Origin: Caldisericales bacterium
GTDB lineage: Bacteria > Caldisericota > Caldisericia > JAAYUI01
DNA: 64,000 nucleotides
Direction: 5' to 3'
NCBI GenBank assembly: GCA_022707885.1
Contig: JAKIZT010000010.1
Coordinates: forward strand, 1 to 64,000
The notes under the pieces were generated by a model. The model was not told the origin of the DNA. It made no database searches and saw only the letters and a program-made list of their open reading frames with translations. The position numbers were made by a program, and so were the translations under genes. The first letter of the stretch is position 1; every line of letters begins with the position of its first letter. This document shows positions 15,990-24,595 of this stretch, piece by piece.

Positions 15990-17215
15990 ATCCGGCGACC
16001 TATTTGTCAAAATGCGAGAGTGAGCTTTCCAGTCATTTTGCCAGGATTGACAGCATGGCTGACAGGAGACTCATGGGGGTTGTTGAAGCCTACAGAAAAG
16101 TCGGCCTCACAAATTCCGATCTGTGTGGTTCAACCGGCTATGGGCTTGGGGATCCTTCAAGAGACAAACTTGAAGAGGTTTACTCAATGGTATTTGGTGG
16201 TGAGTCCGCACTTGTGAGGCCCCAGATTGCCAGTGGAACCCATGCCCTCGCGTGCGTCCTGTTTGGCCTGTCGAGGCCTGGAGACAGGATCGTTTCGATA
16301 ACAGGTACCCCTTACGAGACTTTGCAGGAAGTAATTGGCATAAGGCAGTCTGTTGGTTCGCTTTCAGAGTTTGGTGTTTCCTACGCCCAAACGGACTGGC
16401 GGGCTGATGGGCCAAAAGATTTTGATTTATTGGTCCCGCCAACAAAAATCATCATGATACAGCGCTCGCCTGGATACAAAACAGGGCGACCGGTAATGAT
16501 AGACAGCATTCGTGAATGGGTGGAAGTCATCAGAAAAGCCGGTAGTGGAGCGGCCATAATGGTGGACAACTGCTATTGTGAATTTTGCTCCGAGAAGGAA
16601 CCATGCCATGCTGGTGCCGATCTTTCGGTTGGCTCGCTGATAAAAAACCCGGGTGGCGGGTTGGCTTTTACGGGCGGATATATTGTTGGGAAAAGCAACC
16701 TTGTTTCCAGAATTGCCACCAGGGTCACGGCACCGGGCATTGGGGCCGAGGTCGGGGCAACGTGGGGTTTCATGCTGGATGCTTTCAGGGGGCTTTTTGC
16801 TGCCCCTTCGCTTTCATCCTCTGCGCTCAAGGGATCGCTTTTGTGGGCCAAATGTTTTGCCAGTCTTGGTTTTGAGGTGAACCCAAAACATGATGAAGAG
16901 CACGCAGATGTTGTGGTTTCAATAAAGCTCGACTCAAGGGAACTCTTCATGGCTTTTGGGAAGGCCATCCAGGAAGTATCACCGATTGCTTCAGGTGCAA
17001 CACCCGTCCCGTTTGATCAGGGTGGGTATGACGCACCAGTCATGCTGGCAGGTGGAGGGTTCATATCCGGAGGTACATCAGACCTTTCCTGTGACGGCCT
17101 TGATAAACCCCCTTACTGGGTTTACGTTCAGGGAGGAGCCAACATGAACCACATAAGGCTGGGTATTTTGAATGTTCTTTCTTCTTTTGAAAGGATGGGA
17201 TTTTTTGGCGCATAG
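15986..17215 (+). CDS. YnbB/aluminium-resistance-like PLP enzyme
   Basis: A 409-residue fold-type I PLP protein of the family annotated as aluminium resistance or methionine gamma-lyase-like (YnbB group). It has GYGLGDPSRDKLEEVYSMVF, the cofactor-region motif RPQIASGTHALACVLFGLSR, VDNCYCEFCSEKEPCHAGAD and the likely PLP lysine in SLIKNPGGGLAFTGGYI. The physiological reaction of this family is not settled; C-S or sulfur amino acid chemistry is suggested by homology only. It overlaps miaB by ATGA. Homologs often lie near tRNA-modification genes in other bacteria. Confidence 0.88.
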   Translation: MNPATYLSKCESELSSHFARIDSMADRRLMGVVEAYRKVGLTNSDLCGSTGYGLGDPSRDKLEEVYSMVFGGESALVRPQIASGTHALACVLFGLSRPGDRIVSITGTPYETLQEVIGIRQSVGSLSEFGVSYAQTDWRADGPKDFDLLVPPTKIIMIQRSPGYKTGRPVMIDSIREWVEVIRKAGSGAAIMVDNCYCEFCSEKEPCHAGADLSVGSLIKNPGGGLAFTGGYIVGKSNLVSRIATRVTAPGIGAEVGATWGFMLDAFRGLFAAPSLSSSALKGSLLWAKCFASLGFEVNPKHDEEHADVVVSIKLDSRELFMAFGKAIQEVSPIASGATPVPFDQGGYDAPVMLAGGGFISGGTSDLSCDGLDKPPYWVYVQGGANMNHIRLGILNVLSSFERMGFFGA

Positions 17216-17600
17216 GCTCACGGTCAGGACACCCAGGAGAAACGCCTTTGTCGACATAACAAGGCTTGTCCAGGATTTTGTCTCGTCGTCCGGTTTCATT
17301 GACTGTACAGTCAGTATTTTTTGTCCCCACACAACATGTGCCGTGACTATCAATGAAAACTCTGATCCAGACGTTGTTTCTGACGCACTCACCTTTCTCT
17401 CCACAATGATACCAAAAAATGGCAGTTTTTCTCATTCCGAAGGCAACTCTGACGCGCACATAAAAACGATGCTCTTTGGCAATTCAGTCAGCGTTTTTGT
17501 TGAAAATGGCGAGCTTTTATTGGGAACATGGCAGGCAATATATCTGGCCGAGTTTGACGGGCCGAGGGAAAGGCAAATATGGCTGAAAATAACAAAGTAG
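17205..17600 (+). CDS. YjbQ/UPF0047 family protein
   Basis: A 131-residue protein of the YjbQ (UPF0047) family. It has the full signature: PHTTCAVTINENSDPDVVSD, SHSEGNSDAHIKTMLFGNSV and LLLGTWQAIYLAEFDGPRER. Some members have weak thiamine-phosphate synthase activity, but the main role is unknown. TTG at 17205 is preferred because GAAAGGATGGG precedes it at the right distance; the ATG at 17172 lies deep in the previous gene. It overlaps that gene by 11 bases and tsaB by 22. Confidence 0.9.
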   Translation: MAHRLTVRTPRRNAFVDITRLVQDFVSSSGFIDCTVSIFCPHTTCAVTINENSDPDVVSDALTFLSTMIPKNGSFSHSEGNSDAHIKTMLFGNSVSVFVENGELLLGTWQAIYLAEFDGPRERQIWLKITK

Positions 17601-18184
17601 TGCTTGGCATACTCTCTGCCTGTTCCCCCCAGTATGTTTTTGTAGGGAAAGGCAAAAAAGTCCTTTCAAGCATGGAAATAAGCTATTCCAATGGCGGCAA
17701 CAAAACCTTGCCTGCCGTTACCTCGTGCCTCGAACAGGCAAAAATGACAATACAGGATGTCGATTTCTTCCTTGCGCTTTCAGGCCCCGGGAGTTTGACC
17801 GGGATAAGGACCGGTCTTTCGCCAATAAGGGCCTGGGGCTATGCATTGAACAAGCCGGTGATGGCACTTCCAACATGTGATGCCATGACCCATGGAATAA
17901 TGAGGCCCGTCGTGGCAATTGTCCCCTCAAGGACAAATGAATACTGGGTGCAGACGTTTACGGACAATATGAGTGAAGTGCCGATGATTATCAATGCGAC
18001 TTCTCTTGACTCCTACGACATCGAGGGATACACATGGGTGTCCTGCAAGGAACTTTCACCGACTAATGCAAGCTTTGTGTTGTCCTCCCCGAAACCTGAG
18101 CAGGCTCTTGAGCTTTCTATGGAAACACAGGCCCAGTCATGGATGAGGGCATTGCCAAAATACCTTTTCGAGATGGAAGCATGA
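17579..18184 (+). CDS. tsaB: tRNA t6A biosynthesis protein TsaB
   Basis: Scaffold partner of TsaD in the complex that makes N6-threonylcarbamoyladenosine at position 37 of ANN-decoding tRNAs. The 201-residue protein has the hallmark SGPGSLTGIRTGLSPIRAWG and the downstream PTCDAM. It overlaps yjbQ by 22 bases and rimI by four. The C-terminal half is diverged, as usual for TsaB. TsaE and TsaC are not in this window, so the pathway is completed elsewhere. Confidence 0.93.
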   Translation: MAENNKVVLGILSACSPQYVFVGKGKKVLSSMEISYSNGGNKTLPAVTSCLEQAKMTIQDVDFFLALSGPGSLTGIRTGLSPIRAWGYALNKPVMALPTCDAMTHGIMRPVVAIVPSRTNEYWVQTFTDNMSEVPMIINATSLDSYDIEGYTWVSCKELSPTNASFVLSSPKPEQALELSMETQAQSWMRALPKYLFEMEA

Positions 18185-18624
18185 TAGATATAAGAAGGGC
18201 CAAGCCGCTTGATTTTGAGAAGGTCTATGAGATTGAATGCCTTGTAAAGAAGCAGCCGTGGGGAATGCTCGATTTTTATGATGATTTCATCAATAATCCC
18301 AGATCCATCTGGTATATTGCAGAAAAAGACGGGAAAATAATTGGTTTTGGCGGTATGTGGAGAGGCGTGGACGAGTTCCATATTGTCAACCTGGCAGTAA
18401 CCAATTCTGAGCGTGGGAAAGGATATGGTAAAGAACTTGTAAAAAAAATGCTTGAAGACGCCATGTCCGAAAAACCAAATATGGTCTTGCTTGAGGTCAG
18501 GGCGAGTAATGCTGTTGCGAAAGGTCTTTACATCCAGTTTGGTTTCAGGGAGCTTTATGTGAGAAAAAATTACTACCAGGAAGATGGCGAGGATGGAATT
18601 ATCATGGTACTGGAGAGCAAATGA
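18181..18624 (+). CDS. rimI: Ribosomal protein S18 alanine N-acetyltransferase
   Basis: A GNAT-fold acetyltransferase of 147 residues. The context between tsaB and tsaD and the sequence pattern (IDIRRAKPLDFEKVYEIEC, LAVTNSERGKGYGKELVKKM with the acetyl-CoA loop RGKGYG, VRASNAVAKGLYIQFGF) support RimI, which acetylates the N-terminal alanine of S18. ATG at 18181 overlaps the tsaB stop as ATGA; the frame is open upstream to 18139, but the coupled start fits the operon better. Confidence 0.9.
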   Translation: MIDIRRAKPLDFEKVYEIECLVKKQPWGMLDFYDDFINNPRSIWYIAEKDGKIIGFGGMWRGVDEFHIVNLAVTNSERGKGYGKELVKKMLEDAMSEKPNMVLLEVRASNAVAKGLYIQFGFRELYVRKNYYQEDGEDGIIMVLESK

Positions 18625-19619
18625 TATCGTTAGGGATTGAAACGTCTTGTGATGACACCTCTGTCGGAATTGTGGACCAGTCTGGCAAGATTCTTGCGCA
18701 GATAAGGGCCTCACAGGACAGGGTACATCAAGTCTGGGGCGGAATAGTACCAGAACTTGCCTCGAGAGCCCACCTTGAGAACATCCTCCCAGTTGTTGAC
18801 ATGGCTTTCAGGGAATCAATGGTTCGCCCTGATGATATTGACTTTATCACTTGTGCTTATGGTCCTGGCCTTGTAGGGAGCCTTCTGGTCGGAATAGAGA
18901 CAGCGAAAGCGCTCTCGCTGGCATGGAACAAACCCCTTATTGGTGTGAATCATCTTAGGGGTCACCTGGCTGCTGTAATGCTTGCGTGTCCAGAAATGGC
19001 GATGCCATCGCTTGGTCTCCTTGTTTCTGGAGGACATTCAGAGGTCATTTACGTTGAACCGGATTTCACTGTTAAAATGCTTGGAGAAACCAGGGATGAT
19101 GCAGCTGGTGAAACACTCGACAAGTTCGGAAGGGTGCTTGGTCTTGCGTATCCGGCCGGCCCTGAAATAGACAGGATGACCTTTATTGGCGACCAGAATG
19201 CCATACAGTTTCCTGTGACAAAACTGAAAGATGGGAGTATGGATTTCAGCTTTTCAGGACTCAAGACTGCGGGGGTGAGGGCCATAGAGAAACACCCTGA
19301 AATGTCAAAAGAAGATATGGCCTCGTCCTTTATGAAGGCTGTTGTTGACCAGCTGCTTGACAGGCTGCTCCTGGCAATCGAAAAAACAGATGCCAAATCA
19401 ATATTTATAGTTGGAGGCGTTGCTTCAAGCGCATACCTCAAGGAGCGTGTGACCAAACTTGGTGACTCAGTCGGACTTCCGGTTTTTGTTCCCCCACCCT
19501 CCCTTTGCACTGATAACGGATCAATGATAGCCTATTGCGGGTTTCTCTATCAACAGTTCGGGAGAAAATCCGGGCTCGATCTCCAGCCACAATCCAGATT
19601 GCCGATCACAGCCATGTGA
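18621..19619 (+). CDS. tsaD: tRNA N6-threonylcarbamoyltransferase TsaD
   Basis: Catalytic subunit of the t6A37 complex. The 332-residue ASKHA-fold protein starts MISLGIETSCDDTSVGIV and has the Fe-binding GVNHLRGHLAA, GLLVSGGHSEVI and the C-terminal metal/nucleotide motif CTDNGSMIAYCG. The family N-terminus commonly reads CDET; here it is CDDT. It overlaps rimI as ATGA and ends the run that starts at aspS. A separate promoter for the response regulator follows within five bases of the stop. Confidence 0.96.
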   Translation: MISLGIETSCDDTSVGIVDQSGKILAQIRASQDRVHQVWGGIVPELASRAHLENILPVVDMAFRESMVRPDDIDFITCAYGPGLVGSLLVGIETAKALSLAWNKPLIGVNHLRGHLAAVMLACPEMAMPSLGLLVSGGHSEVIYVEPDFTVKMLGETRDDAAGETLDKFGRVLGLAYPAGPEIDRMTFIGDQNAIQFPVTKLKDGSMDFSFSGLKTAGVRAIEKHPEMSKEDMASSFMKAVVDQLLDRLLLAIEKTDAKSIFIVGGVASSAYLKERVTKLGDSVGLPVFVPPPSLCTDNGSMIAYCGFLYQQFGRKSGLDLQPQSRLPITAM

Positions 19620-19623
19620 TTCG

Positions 19624-19651
19624 TTGACAAGTTAAATCCTAAGGTTAAAAT
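19624..19651 (+). promoter_or_regulatory. Promoter of the two-component system
   Basis: TTGACA (19624-19629), 16-base spacer, TAAAAT (19646-19651). Unlike many first genes here, the leader carries a strong AAGGAGG (19662-19668) before the ATG at 19673. Confidence 0.7.
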
Positions 19652-19672
19652 GATTTTGACCAAGGAGGTTAA

Positions 19673-20410
19673 ATGAGTAATCAAGTGCCGCCAAACAAGA
19701 AGAAAATTCTGGTTATAGACGATGAACACAGGATCGTCGAGACCATAACATACAACCTGAGAGCTGAAGGCTATACGGTTTTTACAGCTGCAACAGCTGA
19801 AGAAGGTCTTGAACAACTCAGGAGGAGACAGCCTGATCTGGTTGTCCTTGACCTCATGCTCCCTGGAATGAGTGGCACCGATTTTTTACGCATAATACGT
19901 CAGGAGTCACAGGTCCCTGTTATCATTCTTACTGCAAAAACATCTGAAATAGACAAGGTTGTCAACCTGAAGATGGGTTCCGATGACTACATGACAAAAC
20001 CATACTCGTTTGCCGAACTTCTTGCGAGGATCGAGGCCCTGCTCAGGCGTACCAACCAGGCCCCAAAAATCGCCGAGGAGAGGGCACCAGAAGAGATCAG
20101 AGTTGGTGACCTCTACATGAACTACTCGAAGAGGGAATGTGTCATAAACGGCAAACCGGTCAACCTTGGCTATAAAGAATTCGAGATATTGTGGTTCCTT
20201 GCAAGCAATCCAGACAAAGTTTTCAGAAGAGACGACATTATGAGCAAGGTCTGGGGTATAGAGGGTATTCCGCTTGATACAAAGACGGTTGACGTGCATA
20301 TCCGCTGGATCCGCAAGAAAATCGAGCCGGAGCCAGAGAACCCAAAATACATAGAAACTGTGAGGGGCGTGGGCTACAAATTCTCCACGCACAAGGCATC
20401 TGAAAATTGA
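19673..20410 (+). CDS. OmpR/PhoB-family response regulator
   Basis: A 245-residue two-domain regulator. The receiver has the acidic pair DD at 16-17, phosphoacceptor Asp60 (LVVLDLMLPGMSG), Thr in VIILTAKT and Lys in MTKPYSF. The C-terminal winged helix reads YKEFEILWFLASNP and VDVHIRWIRKKIEPEPENPK, ending VRGVGYKF, typical of the PhoB/ResD branch. It has its own promoter and a strong Shine-Dalgarno. The next gene, a histidine kinase, overlaps its stop, so the two form a cognate pair. The regulon is unknown. Confidence 0.95.
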   Translation: MSNQVPPNKKKILVIDDEHRIVETITYNLRAEGYTVFTAATAEEGLEQLRRRQPDLVVLDLMLPGMSGTDFLRIIRQESQVPVIILTAKTSEIDKVVNLKMGSDDYMTKPYSFAELLARIEALLRRTNQAPKIAEERAPEEIRVGDLYMNYSKRECVINGKPVNLGYKEFEILWFLASNPDKVFRRDDIMSKVWGIEGIPLDTKTVDVHIRWIRKKIEPEPENPKYIETVRGVGYKFSTHKASEN

Positions 20411-22188
20411 ACCTTTGGGTTAGGCTATTTCTAACCTTCCTCATTTGCCTTTCACTGACCCTCTCGATGTTGGGGGTCTTTTTTGCGTTGACCTTCAGGG
20501 ACTACTACGAAACAGAGCTTTTCAATAGAATGCTTTTCCAGGCTGATGTCCTGGAGCCTCGCCTGAAGTCGTTTATCTTGAGTGGGGACCCTTTTGGGGT
20601 CAATGATTTTCTCAAGGAAGAATCGAATAAATTCCCTTTGCTTGGTCTTTCCCTGCTGGATTCAAATGGAAAAATCATATCATCAACATGGGGGCAGAAA
20701 GGTGATGACTGGTCTGCTTTTCCAGAGGTTGCCTCTGTATTGAAAAGGGAAAACGGTTTCAACATCAGGACCTTTGATTTCGAAAAACAGGCCTTTGTTG
20801 CAACCCCTATTGTGTCTGACCAGGAAATTGTTGGGATAATTGTCATGAGAAGCTCTATGGAGCCGGTTAGTGCTGGCACCAGCCAGGTTATAAGATTCAT
20901 TATTGGCACATTCCTCATAGCCCTGCTTGCGGGAGTCCTCATGGTTTATTCGTCGGTGCGAATACAGACACAGCCGTTGCAAAGTCTCATTGAATCTGCA
21001 AGGAACATAAGCCTTGGGAATCTTGATGAAACATTTGAGTCCAGGTCGAGTGATGAAGTCGGACAGCTTGGAAGAGTACTTCAGATAATGGTGACAAGAC
21101 TCAAGAGCGCCCTCAGGGAAGCAGGTGAGGAGCGGAGCCGCTTTCAGGCGATTTTTTCAAACATGGTCGACGGTCTTTTGCTGATTGACAGCAATGGCAA
21201 GATTTTGCTTGCCAACAACTCCTTTCTCACCATTTTTGGTGTTTCCTTCAAAGACATAATTGGCTTGCAGATTGACAACTCCGTCTTGCCACTCCAGCTC
21301 TCTGCGATCATCCTCAGGGGTGAGGATGGGGTCGATTCAGAGATGATGCTGGAAAAACCAACTAAAAGGGCCCTCAGGATAAGGACTGCAACCATCGAAC
21401 AGGATGGCTATGCCATAGGTACCCTTTCGATCTGTGAAGATACTACACGCATGAAACTGCTGGAATCATCAGAGCAGGAATTTGTCCAGTATATAAGTCA
21501 TGAGTTGAAAACTCCTCTTGCATCTCTTTCGGCAAGCATTGAGACCATCACCACAAAGGCAAAGCACGACCCGGAGGCTCAGGCCAAGTTCCTGAGCAAC
21601 ATGGGTGAAGACGTCCACAGGCTTACCGATCTTGTAAATTCAATTCTTACTTATCAGCGAATCAGGGACACTGGCGAACAGATGTTCAAATTCGGGGCAG
21701 TTGAGATGGTTCTGGATGTTCATGGCAGGTTTCTGGCCTATGCGAACAAAAGAAAAATACACTTTGATTTTGAGGTCCCCGACGACGAGGTGTACGTTAT
21801 TGCCAATAAAGACAGAATAATACAGGTTTTGATTAACTTTATCGATAATGCGATAAGGTTTACTCCAGAAGGGGGCAAGGTCATTGTCGGTATTGAGGAC
21901 ACACCTGATTCAAGAAGAGTTAAGTTCTATGTTTCAGATACCGGGATAGGAATCCCGAAAGAATACATCGGAAGAATTGGAGAAAGGTTTATTAAGATCC
22001 CCAGGAAAGACCATAGATTTGACACCCAGGTGGGACTTGGAGTCTCTATATGCAAGGAAATCTTGAGGCGTCACGGGAGTCCGCTTGAGGTAGTATCTGA
22101 GGAAGGCAAAGGCACGACCTTTAGCTTCTACCTCAAGAGGGCAACTCAGTCAAACTCGAGGGAAAAATCTGCAGATTTGACGGAGTGA
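20407..22188 (+). CDS. Sensor histidine kinase, HAMP-PAS-HisKA
   Basis: A 593-residue membrane kinase paired with the preceding regulator. It starts with TTG (20407) overlapping the regulator stop as TTGA. Order: TM1 about 7-29 (FLICLSLTLSMLGVFF), extracytoplasmic sensor about 30-160, TM2 about 162-185, HAMP, PAS about 245-345 (IFSNMVDGLLLIDSNGKILL), HisKA with phosphoacceptor His365 in YISHELKTPLASL, and HATPase with the N box (LINFIDNAIRF), DTGIGIP and GLGVSICKEILRRHGS. The architecture resembles PhoR/WalK types. Its last 43 bases overlap the convergent nadC. Confidence 0.94.
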   Translation: MNLWVRLFLTFLICLSLTLSMLGVFFALTFRDYYETELFNRMLFQADVLEPRLKSFILSGDPFGVNDFLKEESNKFPLLGLSLLDSNGKIISSTWGQKGDDWSAFPEVASVLKRENGFNIRTFDFEKQAFVATPIVSDQEIVGIIVMRSSMEPVSAGTSQVIRFIIGTFLIALLAGVLMVYSSVRIQTQPLQSLIESARNISLGNLDETFESRSSDEVGQLGRVLQIMVTRLKSALREAGEERSRFQAIFSNMVDGLLLIDSNGKILLANNSFLTIFGVSFKDIIGLQIDNSVLPLQLSAIILRGEDGVDSEMMLEKPTKRALRIRTATIEQDGYAIGTLSICEDTTRMKLLESSEQEFVQYISHELKTPLASLSASIETITTKAKHDPEAQAKFLSNMGEDVHRLTDLVNSILTYQRIRDTGEQMFKFGAVEMVLDVHGRFLAYANKRKIHFDFEVPDDEVYVIANKDRIIQVLINFIDNAIRFTPEGGKVIVGIEDTPDSRRVKFYVSDTGIGIPKEYIGRIGERFIKIPRKDHRFDTQVGLGVSICKEILRRHGSPLEVVSEEGKGTTFSFYLKRATQSNSREKSADLTE

Positions 22189-22976
22189 GTCAAAAAGCCC
22201 ATCGAAATCACATCAACCCCTGATTCGGCATAATCTCTTGCATTTTGCGGTGTTATCTTGCCGGAGGCTTCAAGGATAACGTGGGGCGGTTTCATCCTGA
22301 CGATCTCTTTTATCTGGTCCGGAGTCATGTTGTCCAGCATGATGATGTCTGCTCCAGCACCAAAGGCCTCTTTTGCCTCGCTTGCGCAGGTGACCTCGAC
22401 CTCTACCTTCATGACGTGGGAAACTTTCGATTTTGCGAGCAAAACTGCTTTTGAAACGGACCCTACGGCTCTAATGTGGTTGTCTTTTATGAGTACAAGC
22501 GAAGATAAATCCATTCGGTGATTTGTGCCGCCACCCACTCTCACCGCATGTCTCTGGATTTCTCTTAGTAAGGGCAGGGTTTTCCTTGTGTCTGTAACAT
22601 GGCAGCCTGTCCCTTCGATGCTTTCTACGACCGCCCTTGTTTGAGTGGCTATTCCTGACATGTGGTTCAGGAAATTCAGGGCCACCCTTTCGGCCATCAG
22701 CATGCCCCTTGTCGGACCAAATATCCTTGCGGCCGTTTCGCCGGGTTTTATCAAAGTTCCTTCCTTGATGTGAAAATCACACTGTATGAGTGGGTCGACC
22801 TCTTCAAAGGCCACCGTGAAGAGGTCTTCTCCGCAGAGGACGCATTCCGATTTGCACAAGAGCCTTGCGCCGATCATGTCGTCTTCTGGAATCATGATGG
22901 ACGAAGTGATGTCGCCCCAGGCAAGGTCTTCCGCAAGCGCCTTTCTTACGAGGTTTCTTATAGTCAGCTGTTCCAT
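22146..22976 (-). CDS. nadC: Nicotinate-nucleotide pyrophosphorylase (carboxylating)
   Basis: Quinolinate phosphoribosyltransferase, making nicotinate mononucleotide from quinolinate and PRPP. The 276-residue protein has EDLAWGDITS near the start, the central ALNFLNHMSGIATQTRAVVE, TDTRKTLPLLREIQRHAVRV and GGTNHRMDLSSLVLIKDNHI, and ends MGFLTHSVKSADFSLEFD as the family does. Last gene of nadABC; its start overlaps nadB by 13 bases. The convergent overlap with the kinase gene is 43 bases. Confidence 0.96.
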   Translation of the reverse strand: MEQLTIRNLVRKALAEDLAWGDITSSIMIPEDDMIGARLLCKSECVLCGEDLFTVAFEEVDPLIQCDFHIKEGTLIKPGETAARIFGPTRGMLMAERVALNFLNHMSGIATQTRAVVESIEGTGCHVTDTRKTLPLLREIQRHAVRVGGGTNHRMDLSSLVLIKDNHIRAVGSVSKAVLLAKSKVSHVMKVEVEVTCASEAKEAFGAGADIIMLDNMTPDQIKEIVRMKPPHVILEASGKITPQNARDYAESGVDVISMGFLTHSVKSADFSLEFD

Positions 22977-24595
22977 GAATAGCCGTCCTTTTTGTTTGTT
23001 CCGACCTCAATCTCAAGGTGTTTCCCGTCAAGTTTTGCCTTTGTATGAACCCTCAGACTACCCCATATCGCATCTTTGGCCTGGTAATCGGTCCTCATGT
23101 GGCTTCCCCTCGATTCCTTTCTCTCCAGGGAAGACATTGTGATGATGGATGTGACAGTGTACATGTTCGCAAGCTCAAGGGACCCAAGGGAAGCCGATTC
23201 CGGAACAATCAGCGTACCCTGCCTCAACTTTGACAGGTGTCGCTCCATCTTCTTCTCTTCCCTTACCAGTCCGATGTTTTCCCAGTTCTCGAGCCTCAGT
23301 TCCGAGCGGGTGTAGGGTTCCCTGTCGTACTGCGGTTTGAACGGTCTCTCTGGCGGGCCAGCTTTTCTTGAGTCTTCGAGTACTGATTTGGCGCCAAGGG
23401 AGCCAGTTACCAGCGCTTCCGGGATTGAGTTTGATGCCAGCCTGTTTGCTCCGTGCATCCCGTTTGATCCGGCTTCGCCGCAGGCATAAAGCCCTTTTAG
23501 AGAGGTCCTGCAGGAAAGGTCCGTTTCAATGCCACCCATCATGTAGTGGGCGCCAGGTGAAACAGGGATGGGCTGCTGCGTTGGGTCAAATCCTGCCTTG
23601 AGGCATTGAGAATAAACGGTTGGAAATCTTTTTTGAAAAAACCCTCTCTCAAACTTGGTTGTGTCCAGATAAACCCAGGGTGAACCGGAAAGTTTCATCT
23701 CGTTGAAGCAGGCCCTCGATACGATGTCCCTTGGTGCCAGCTCTGCCTTTTCGTGGTATCTGGGCATGAATCTTTCCTGCTTGTCATTCAAAAGAAATGC
23801 GCCCTCGCCACGTATTGCTTCGGTCACCAGAAATGATTGCCCCTGTATCGCAAAGCACACTGTCGGATGGAACTGCACAAACTCCATATCAACAAGCGTT
23901 GCCCCTGCTCGAAGGGCCATTGCCATCCCATCACCTGTGGCCACCCGCGGGTTGCTTGTGTAAAAATAGAGCTGGCCGGACCCACCAGTTGCAATGATTA
24001 CGTTCGGTGCCGAGAACATGACATCGTTGTCCTCTATGATTGCAGAAACTCCGGCCACTTCACCGTTGTCGTCCTGGAGAATATCAACAACGAACGCCTC
24101 TTCAAAAATGGTTGCCTGCGAGCCAGTCTTGAGCTGGTCGACCATTGTCTGGGAGATCATTTTTCCAGTCTGGTCCCCGCCGGCGTGGATTATCCTTCTC
24201 ACCGAGTGGAAGGCCTCCCTGCCAAGTATGAAATGGCCCTCATTGTCGAGGTCAAACGGGACACCCATCTGGTTCAGTTCCTCTATGATAAGGGGCGTTT
24301 GTTCCTCTATCATCTTGACGGCGCTTTCACGGCAGAGGCCGTCCCCGGCTTTTATGGTGTCTGATTTCCACAGCTCGAGGGAGTCGCCTTCACCAAGGGA
24401 AGCTGCAAGGCCGCCCTGTGCGTAGAAGGAGTTTGAATCAACCAACCTTTCCTTGGTTATCAGTGCCACCCTCATTTCTCTTGAGAGCCTCATGGTGGCT
24501 ATTACACCAGCTATTCCGGACCCGACAACGATTGCATCAAACTCCCAGTTTTCCTTTGCTGAAGAGCCTGCTATGTACCTGGGAATTTTAACCAT
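22964..24595 (-). CDS. nadB: L-aspartate oxidase
   Basis: FAD enzyme oxidising L-aspartate to iminoaspartate, the first step of de novo NAD synthesis. The 543-residue product has the dinucleotide fold AIVVGSGIAGVIATMRLS, SFYAQGGLAASLGEGDS, RIIHAGGDQTGKMI, the substrate-region HPTVCFAIQGQSFLVTEA and PVSPGAHYMMGGIETDLSCR, and the C-terminal helical domain with GSLELANMYTVTSIITMSSL. The start overlaps the nadA stop by 8 bases. Membership of the nadABC operon separates it from other flavoproteins of this superfamily. Confidence 0.96.
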   Translation of the reverse strand: MVKIPRYIAGSSAKENWEFDAIVVGSGIAGVIATMRLSREMRVALITKERLVDSNSFYAQGGLAASLGEGDSLELWKSDTIKAGDGLCRESAVKMIEEQTPLIIEELNQMGVPFDLDNEGHFILGREAFHSVRRIIHAGGDQTGKMISQTMVDQLKTGSQATIFEEAFVVDILQDDNGEVAGVSAIIEDNDVMFSAPNVIIATGGSGQLYFYTSNPRVATGDGMAMALRAGATLVDMEFVQFHPTVCFAIQGQSFLVTEAIRGEGAFLLNDKQERFMPRYHEKAELAPRDIVSRACFNEMKLSGSPWVYLDTTKFERGFFQKRFPTVYSQCLKAGFDPTQQPIPVSPGAHYMMGGIETDLSCRTSLKGLYACGEAGSNGMHGANRLASNSIPEALVTGSLGAKSVLEDSRKAGPPERPFKPQYDREPYTRSELRLENWENIGLVREEKKMERHLSKLRQGTLIVPESASLGSLELANMYTVTSIITMSSLERKESRGSHMRTDYQAKDAIWGSLRVHTKAKLDGKHLEIEVGTNKKDGYSWNS

